36,005 bases of DNA from JAWXCM01 sp034408745. Lineage in GTDB: Bacteria > Acidobacteriota > Terriglobia > Bryobacterales > Bryobacteraceae. Where the stretch lies: assembly GCA_034408745.1 (NCBI GenBank), contig JAWXCM010000125.1:1-36005 (forward strand). Direction: 5' to 3'. Positions 30,487-36,005 of this stretch are shown in pieces (position 1 is the first letter of the stretch; every line of letters starts with the position of its first letter). The notes beneath the pieces were generated by a model. The model saw nothing but the letters and a program-made list of their open reading frames with translations. It did no database searches and was not told the DNA's origin. The position numbers and the translations under genes were made by a program.

Positions 30487-31173
30487 ATGCGCGCTGTTGT
30501 ACGTCGCGTAAGTATTTTTCTTTTGGTGCTGATGGCCAGCGTTGCGGCGGCTCAACAAGCCCCTCGGACTCCGCCTCAGCAGACTGAAGAGAAGGCTCCG
30601 ACCCTTGCCCCGAACACCGCGCTCACCGCGGAAGAAGCGGCCGCCAGGGTTAAAACTCCAGTCGGGGTGGCGGCGATGCCCACCGCGGCTGCGGTTGACC
30701 CGAAAAGTTTTGTCCTGGGCGCCGAGGATATTATTGCGATCCGTGTCTGGCGTGAACAGGAGCTGTCGTTTGCCGCCCAGATCCGCCCCGACGGGAAAAT
30801 CACGATGCAGCTTGTAGGCGAGATTCAGGCGGCAGGCCTGACGCCCGATCAGCTGAAGGCGAGCATTGTCGAGAAGCTCGGGGAATACATTAACAAGCCC
30901 GAAGTCTCGGTATCGGTTCAGTCGGTGCAGAGCAAGGCTTATTACATCACCGGTGAGGTAGGGCGCTCCGGAAAATTCCCGCTGGTCGTGCCTATCAAAG
31001 TGTTGGAAGCACTGACGAACGCGGGTGGATTTCGCGAGTTCGCCAACACCAAAAAGATCGTCGTCATGCGTGGAGAGAAGCGCATTAAATTCAACTATCG
31101 GGATGTGATCAAGGGCAAGAACCTCGATCAAAATATTTATCTGGAGAACGGCGATCACATCGTCGTTCAATGA
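30487..31173 (+). CDS. Polysaccharide export protein (Wza-like, Poly_export/SLBB)
   Basis: A 228-residue outer-membrane-side export protein. A signal peptide (MRAVVRRVSIFLLVLMASVAAAQ) precedes a Pro/Ala-rich stretch. The Poly_export domain (about 71-145) contains LGAEDIIAIRVWREQELS and IRPDGKITMQLVGEIQAAG. An SLBB domain follows (about 151-205) with AYYITGEVGRSGKFPL and KVLEALTNAGGF. No lipobox cysteine is seen, unlike E. coli Wza. ATG 30487 is preferred over 30484 because of AGGAG spacing. It is the first gene of an operon with a chain-length regulator and a tyrosine kinase, the core of a Wzx/Wzy-type export machine. Confidence 0.88.
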   Translation: MRAVVRRVSIFLLVLMASVAAAQQAPRTPPQQTEEKAPTLAPNTALTAEEAAARVKTPVGVAAMPTAAAVDPKSFVLGAEDIIAIRVWREQELSFAAQIRPDGKITMQLVGEIQAAGLTPDQLKASIVEKLGEYINKPEVSVSVQSVQSKAYYITGEVGRSGKFPLVVPIKVLEALTNAGGFREFANTKKIVVMRGEKRIKFNYRDVIKGKNLDQNIYLENGDHIVVQ

Positions 31174-31184
31174 TCGGAGGAACG

Positions 31185-32855
31185 ATGCAGATTGGTGAGA
31201 ATACTTCCGGTCCGGCACGGCGGGCACTTGATCTTGAAGATTACCTTGATATAGCACGGCGCCATTCGGCGTGGATCATGGGTCCGGCCTTTGCGGGACT
31301 CGTGATTGCGGTTGTCGCGGCGTTTGTCTGGCCTGATACTTACATTTCATCCGCGACGATTCGAGTGGTACCTCCGCAGGTGCCTGAGAATCTGGTACCC
31401 CCTAACGTAGTCAATCCTATGTCTGACCGCATCAACGCGATGTATCAGACGATCTCCTCCCGCAGTGCTCTGACTAATATCGTAAACGTCTATAACTTGT
31501 ACCCACGCGACCGTCAGCGTAAGCCGATGGAAGACGTGGTGGAAGGCATGCGGAGAAGCATCCGAATTGGCGGTGTGACGCCGATCGGCGATACTGGCCC
31601 GACCAACGCGAAGTCGCAGCTGGCGGCCTTCCAGATTTCGTTCGCTTATGAGAACCGCATCCTCGCTCAGAAGGTGACGGCGGATCTGGTCAGCCGTTTC
31701 ATGACGGAGAACACCAGGGAGCGCACCACGCAGTCGGTGTTGACCACGCAGTTCCTCAAGGACCAGCTGGAGACGGCCAAGAAGGACCTGGACCAGATCG
31801 AAGAGAAGCTTTCTGCGTATCGCCAGAGCTTTCAGGGCCGGCTTCCGGAGCAGATGGCGCAGAACCAGATGCAGCTGAACAACCTGGAACAGCGTACCTC
31901 CAACATCAACAACTCGATGGCGCGTGTGTCTCAGGAGAAGCTGCTGTACGAATCCGATTTGCGGAGCATGAAGACACAGCGCGCGGCGCTGGCGCCGTCT
32001 CCGGAATCTGTCGTCCAGCGGCAGCGCAACCAGTTGCTGGACCAGGCGGACCGCGACATCATTATGGGGGAAGCGAGGCTGAACAGCCTCCGCGAGCACT
32101 ATACCGACAAAAACCCGGACGTGGTGCAGATGATCGGCCAGGTGAACCAGCTGAAGCGGGTTCGGGAAAAGCTGATGGCCAGAGAACAGGCGCTGGAATC
32201 GGCCGACCAGTCCAGCGACACACCGAAACGCGCGGACCCCGCATTCGAACGGGAACAGCGCGTTCTGGACGCGAACATTTCACGTCTGGAAGCGCAGCTG
32301 AAGGCCAAGGAAATCGAAACTGAGGAATACCGGAAGGAACTGGGCAATGTGGAAAAGTCCATCAAGGTATCCCAGGAACGGATTACGTCGGCACCAGCCA
32401 GTGAGCAGCAGTACGGGGAACTGATTCGGGATCTTTCTCTTTCCAAGGTGAAGTACGAAGAGTTGAACCGAAAGCGCTCTCAGTCTCAGATCGCGGAAGA
32501 TCTGGAAAAGCGGCAGCAGGGTGAAACGCTCGAACTGCTGGATCCCGCCTCCCTTCCCCAGACCCCAACCGAACCGAAGCGCCCGGTCATTATCGGCATC
32601 GGCTTTGCGGTCGGGCTGGTGATCGGCGTTGCACTGGTGGGCGCCCGGGAAGCTCGCGATTCCACGCTGAAGAATCTTAAGGACGTTCGTGCCTACACGC
32701 AGCTAAACGTGCTCGGCAGCATTCCGCTTCTGGAAAATGACCTTGTGGTTCGGCGGCGCCGGCGTCTCGCGTGGCTGGCCTGGTCTACTGCGTGTCTGGT
32801 GGGGATTCTAATCATGACCGGTTCGGTCTTTTATTACTACGCAACGAAGGTCTAG
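31185..32855 (+). CDS. Wzz/GNVR-type polysaccharide chain-length determinant
   Basis: A 556-residue inner-membrane polysaccharide co-polymerase. The cytoplasmic N-terminus (LDLEDYLDIARRHSAWIM) leads into helix 1 (about 31-51). A periplasmic Wzz domain follows (DTYISSATIRVVPPQVP), then a long coiled coil at about 170-430 (QFLKDQLETAKKDLDQIEEKL and similar). Near 440 is a GNVR-like LSLSKVKYEELNRKRSQS. A second helix is VIIGIGFAVGLVIGVALVGA, and a third helix ends the protein (WLAWSTACLVGILIMTGSVF). ATG 31185 is chosen because GGAGG lies 4 bp upstream; an in-frame ATG at 31170 overlaps the previous stop. It controls polymer length with the kinase downstream. Confidence 0.9.
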   Translation: MQIGENTSGPARRALDLEDYLDIARRHSAWIMGPAFAGLVIAVVAAFVWPDTYISSATIRVVPPQVPENLVPPNVVNPMSDRINAMYQTISSRSALTNIVNVYNLYPRDRQRKPMEDVVEGMRRSIRIGGVTPIGDTGPTNAKSQLAAFQISFAYENRILAQKVTADLVSRFMTENTRERTTQSVLTTQFLKDQLETAKKDLDQIEEKLSAYRQSFQGRLPEQMAQNQMQLNNLEQRTSNINNSMARVSQEKLLYESDLRSMKTQRAALAPSPESVVQRQRNQLLDQADRDIIMGEARLNSLREHYTDKNPDVVQMIGQVNQLKRVREKLMAREQALESADQSSDTPKRADPAFEREQRVLDANISRLEAQLKAKEIETEEYRKELGNVEKSIKVSQERITSAPASEQQYGELIRDLSLSKVKYEELNRKRSQSQIAEDLEKRQQGETLELLDPASLPQTPTEPKRPVIIGIGFAVGLVIGVALVGAREARDSTLKNLKDVRAYTQLNVLGSIPLLENDLVVRRRRRLAWLAWSTACLVGILIMTGSVFYYYATKV

Positions 32856-32866
32856 GTTCTCATACT

Positions 32867-33868
32867 ATGAGTCGTGTTCACGATGCTCTCCGGCGTGCCG
32901 AACAGTCGGGCGGTCAAATCGCACCGTCTGATGAGCAGCCGGCCGAGGCGACCGCTGTTGCGGCCGTGCCCGCGCCACCGGCCCCGGGTGAAACCGCTGC
33001 AGCTTCAGCCGCCAGCAGAGTAGCTGCTTACAATTTGTCGGTACCGGTGCCTACGGTTCCGGGGATGGGAATCGGTCTCGACCTGCTCCGGCGGGTTCGG
33101 CAGGTCCCCTTCACGCCATCACCCGATTCTCATTTGATTGACGTTGAGAATCCGCACGAAGCCCCGGCGGAGGAATTCCGCAGTCTCCGTACCCGGCTGA
33201 ATCACATGCAGAGCATGCAGCCGATCCACTCGGTGGTGATCACCTCGGCCTCTCCGGCTGAGGGCAAATCGTTTGCTGCGGTCAATCTGGCGATCACAGA
33301 ATCCCAGCTCGAAGGAAACAACACGCTGCTGTTGGACTGTGATTTCCGGCGGCCCATTGTTCACACTCTGTTCGGATTGCCCCGCGGTCCGGGCATGACG
33401 GACTTCCTGCAGGGCAAGGCCGCGCTCGAGGACTGTATCTACAAGATTGGTAACTCCAATCTGTACATCATTCCGGCGGGCGAGCCTGTGATCAATCCTC
33501 TGGAACTGCTTAACCTGCGGGAAATGCGGGCGACGCTCGACCAGTTGCCTCGCGTGTTCAACTGGATCATCCTCGACAGCCCCCCGCTGCTGTTCGCGGC
33601 TGACGCGAATCTTTTGTCGACGATGAGTTCGGGCGTGGTGCTGGTGGTTCGCATCGGCACGACGACCATCGAAGCCGTGACCCGCGCAATGGGTTCGCTC
33701 TGCGAAGACAACACGATCGGCATCATCGTCAACGGTGCCCGTCGCGGCGAACTCTACAGCAAATACACCTACTACCACTCGTACTACTACGCCAGCCCAG
33801 ACGATCCGACGGAAGCGGAGGCACTGGCCGAGGGCGGATCAAAGGAACACGAGCGCGAGCTCGACTAG
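32867..33868 (+). CDS. BY-kinase (CpsD/CapB/EpsG-type) tyrosine autokinase
   Basis: A 333-residue bacterial tyrosine kinase. Walker A is SASPAEGKSF at 127-136, Walker A' LLLDCDFRRP from 154, and Walker B WIILDSPPLL from 233, the ordered set of BY-kinases. The N-terminal about 75 residues form a Pro/Ala-rich linker starting MSRVHDALRRAEQ. The C-terminus carries a tyrosine cluster (YSKYTYYHSYYYAS, seven Tyr) that is the autophosphorylation site in this family. It is a separate protein from its membrane partner, as in Firmicutes CpsC/CpsD and PEP-CTERM-type EPS loci. ATG 32867 is 11 bp after the chain-length gene. Confidence 0.92.
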   Translation: MSRVHDALRRAEQSGGQIAPSDEQPAEATAVAAVPAPPAPGETAAASAASRVAAYNLSVPVPTVPGMGIGLDLLRRVRQVPFTPSPDSHLIDVENPHEAPAEEFRSLRTRLNHMQSMQPIHSVVITSASPAEGKSFAAVNLAITESQLEGNNTLLLDCDFRRPIVHTLFGLPRGPGMTDFLQGKAALEDCIYKIGNSNLYIIPAGEPVINPLELLNLREMRATLDQLPRVFNWIILDSPPLLFAADANLLSTMSSGVVLVVRIGTTTIEAVTRAMGSLCEDNTIGIIVNGARRGELYSKYTYYHSYYYASPDDPTEAEALAEGGSKEHERELD

Positions 33869-33919
33869 CCAAAGCGCATTCTTGCGAGGAAGGAACGGGC
33901 CGGGGGTACACTGTCTTCG

Positions 33920-36005
33920 ATGAGATGGTGGCTCCCGGCCCTTCTGTTTGCGATACCCTTTCTGCTGTGGTGCTTCGCGCCGCCGGCCGAACTGGACCTG
34001 GAGCGCCACCGAAATCTCGGTAAGGCGTTCTACGAAAATCCCACAACCCAAAAGGAAGCCGTCGCGGAGTTTGCCAAAGCGCTGGCTCTGGCTCCCGAGT
34101 CTGCGCGTGAGCGCCTGAACTGGGCGTTGGCGATGCTGCGCGCGGGGTCGACCAACCAGGCTGTCGCGGAGTTGGAGAACGTACAGAAGCAGGACCCGTC
34201 CCTGCCCCACACCTGGTTCAACCTTGGGATTGTCTGGAAGAAGGCCGGAGAGGTGGAGAAGGCGACGGCGCAGTTGGAGCGCTTTATCGCGCTGGTGCCG
34301 GACGAGCCGATCTCGCTGTATAACCTGGGCGCGCTTTACAAGGCGTCGGGCAACACCGAGAAGGCGCTTCGGTCGTTTGTGCGGGCCTCGGAGCTGGACC
34401 CGTCGCTGGCCGCTCCGCATTTTCAGCTCTACAACCTGTATCGGACGTCGGGCCGGGCTGAGGACGCGAAACGGGAATTGGCTTCGTTTCAGGAGATTCG
34501 GAAGTCGCAGGAGGGCGCTGCGATTCCGGAGGATGTCGAGTGGAACGCCTGGAGTGAGGTGCTGGACGTGTTGGGCGGCCCACCACCCCAGCTCCAAACC
34601 GGAAAACCAGTTTTCGTGCCGCAGCCTCTGGCGGGCACTAACGTGATCGGCGGGGTGTTCTTCGATCCGTTCGGCGACGGACGGATTCGAGCTTTGACGT
34701 GGTCGGCTTCGACGGTATACCTGGAAACGGGACTTACCGTCGCCACGCTGTCTGGAATCAGCAGCGTTGTGCCCGGCGACTTCAACAATGACGGGCTCGC
34801 CGACCTTTGCGTCCTGACCGGGTCGGGTCCGGTGCTTCTGGCCAACCGGGGCATGGGGAAGTTCGCCCGGGTGGATGCAAAGCTGCCCGCGGAAGCGTTC
34901 ACTGTGGCGGTCTGGCTGGACTACGACCACGACTACGATCTCGATCTGTTCCTGCTGGGGTCGACGGCAAAGCTGATGCGGAACGCCGGTACAGCCGGGT
35001 TTCAGGACCGTACGGCAGATTTCCCATTTGTGCGGGGACAGGCGCTGTCGGCGGCGGGACTGCGAGTGGTGGCAGACACGCGGGGCTTCGATCTGGTTGC
35101 GGCGTACGCAGATCATGGCGGAGTGCTGTATCGCGACCGACTTCAGGGTCGCTATACCGCCGAGCCAATCCCGCTGCCAGCCGGCGCGACATCCCTGCGG
35201 GTCGCGGATCTGGCACCTGACTTTGTGGACGGCTACTTCGATCTGGCGTTCCTTCAGGATGGCAAGGCTCGGGTGCTCGCGAACAACCGAAAGGGCGGCT
35301 TTTCTGAGCAATCCTACTCGTCCGAGGGGGCCTCGTCTACGGTGGTGATGGATTACGGGAACCTTGGCGGGGTGACGCTCCTTGAGAGGAGGAATCTGTT
35401 TTCGTGCACACCGGCGGATTCGGCGGACCGAAACGCGGACGGCCTCGACGACATACTCTGCGTTGCTGACGGCAAGGCCGCAGTCGGGATGAACGCGCTG
35501 CCCCCGAAGTCGCGCTTCAAGTTCCTCCGGGTGCGGTTGGCCGGAGTTCGTAACCTGAAGCTCGCCTACATGGCTGAGGTCGAGGTGAAGATGGAGGGCA
35601 CATACCAGAAACGTCTGTACACCGGGACGCCGCTCAACTTTGGGGTGGGGCTGTCCCAGATAGTCGACACGGTGCGGATCACCTGGCCGAACGGGCTGAT
35701 TCAGAACGAGATTCGCCAGGCCTCTGGCAAGACGTACCTGTACAAAGAGGCGCAGCGGCTGTCGGGGTCGTGCCCGATTGTGTGGACGTGGGATGGCTCG
35801 CGGTTCCGGTATATCACGGACGTGCTTGGCGTGGCTCCGCTGGGCGCGTCGACCGGGGATGGCTCGTATTTCGCGGTCGACGATGAGGAGAATATCCAGA
35901 TTCCGGCGGATGGGCTGCGGGCCAGAGCGGACGGGCTGTTCGAGATACGGGTGTCGGAAGAGCTGAGTGAGGCGGCGTACCTCGACCGGATCCGGCTGCT
36001 GGCGG
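33920..36005 (+). CDS. Exported TPR / VCBS / ASPIC-UnbV protein, 3' end missing
   Basis: The frame is open from ATG 33920 to the window edge, at least 695 codons. It begins with a signal or anchor helix (MRWWLPALLFAIPFLLWCFA). TPR repeats occupy about 35-200 (AVAEFAKALALAPES, HTWFNLGIVWKKAGEVEKA, SLYNLGALYKASGNTEKAL). FG-GAP/VCBS-type beta-propeller repeats follow, with calcium-loop-like DFNNDGLADLCVL, DYDHDYDLDLFLL and ADRNADGLDDILCV. Then an ASPIC/UnbV-like domain (PLNFGVGLSQIVDTVRITWPNG) and WTWDGSRFRYITDVLGVAPLGA, typical of the large Acidobacteriota members. Such proteins are thought to act at the cell surface; function is unknown. It starts 51 bp after the EPS kinase gene. Confidence 0.85.
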   Translation, partial: MRWWLPALLFAIPFLLWCFAPPAELDLERHRNLGKAFYENPTTQKEAVAEFAKALALAPESARERLNWALAMLRAGSTNQAVAELENVQKQDPSLPHTWFNLGIVWKKAGEVEKATAQLERFIALVPDEPISLYNLGALYKASGNTEKALRSFVRASELDPSLAAPHFQLYNLYRTSGRAEDAKRELASFQEIRKSQEGAAIPEDVEWNAWSEVLDVLGGPPPQLQTGKPVFVPQPLAGTNVIGGVFFDPFGDGRIRALTWSASTVYLETGLTVATLSGISSVVPGDFNNDGLADLCVLTGSGPVLLANRGMGKFARVDAKLPAEAFTVAVWLDYDHDYDLDLFLLGSTAKLMRNAGTAGFQDRTADFPFVRGQALSAAGLRVVADTRGFDLVAAYADHGGVLYRDRLQGRYTAEPIPLPAGATSLRVADLAPDFVDGYFDLAFLQDGKARVLANNRKGGFSEQSYSSEGASSTVVMDYGNLGGVTLLERRNLFSCTPADSADRNADGLDDILCVADGKAAVGMNALPPKSRFKFLRVRLAGVRNLKLAYMAEVEVKMEGTYQKRLYTGTPLNFGVGLSQIVDTVRITWPNGLIQNEIRQASGKTYLYKEAQRLSGSCPIVWTWDGSRFRYITDVLGVAPLGASTGDGSYFAVDDEENIQIPADGLRARADGLFEIRVSEELSEAAYLDRIRLLA

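Overview
This 36 kb window is GC-rich, densely coded bacterial chromosome. Its gene content points to Acidobacteriota, probably the Solibacter/Bryobacter side: a DUF1080 protein paired with a Tat-exported Gfo/Idh/MocA oxidoreductase, a large TPR-VCBS-ASPIC/UnbV protein, a one-chain E2-E1 2-oxoglutarate enzyme of the KGD type, a PEP-CTERM protein and a very long FtsX-type permease. The assignment is inference from family content; no rRNA or tRNA gene was seen. All calls come from reading translations and motifs, with no database search.

Layout. 0-1.8 kb: end of a DUF1080 gene overlapping a secreted Gfo/Idh/MocA oxidoreductase. 1.9-5.8 kb: a PhoB/OmpR-type response regulator with an 11-bp-phased repeat upstream; then, on the minus strand, a CBS-domain membrane protein and a lysozyme-like protein coupled to a small exported beta-domain protein; a stand-alone Smr protein; and a MarR plus secreted muconolactone-isomerase-like pair behind a perfect 18-bp palindrome. 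5.8-8.7 kb: an aldo/keto reductase and an exported ankyrin / CxxCH / alpha-alpha-toroid protein. 8.7-11.5 kb: a small accessory patch with much decay: an out-of-frame XRE/KTSC pair, a Uma2 nuclease-like gene, a GNAT gene with an internal deletion and a displaced motif A, a PEP-CTERM protein and a deletion remnant of a class C beta-lactamase-like hydrolase behind an Fpg/Nei glycosylase gene.

12.5-19.9 kb holds the most striking unit: five tightly linked genes for a LuxE/PaaK-like acid-activating enzyme, a LuxC-like acyl/aldehyde dehydrogenase, a GT4 glycosyltransferase, a LolD-type ATPase and a 999-residue FtsX-type permease. Together they suggest reduction of a carboxylic acid, glycosylation and ABC-driven envelope transport. 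19.9-20.6 kb: a Xre/MbcA/ParS-RES toxin-antitoxin module with a very short antitoxin. 20.7-22.2 kb: LysR regulator and YIP1-like membrane protein. 22.2-24.4 kb (minus): ThuA-like protein and threonine synthase. 24.5-29.9 kb: lytic transglycosylase, PhzF-like isomerase and the KGD-type enzyme. 29.9-30.3 kb (minus): EVE-domain protein. 30.5-33.9 kb: exopolysaccharide export, chain-length and BY-kinase operon. 33.9 kb to the edge: an exported TPR/VCBS/ASPIC protein that runs off the window.

No stretch above about 220 bp lacks a gene or gene remnant. No CRISPR array, insertion sequence or prophage gene was recognised.
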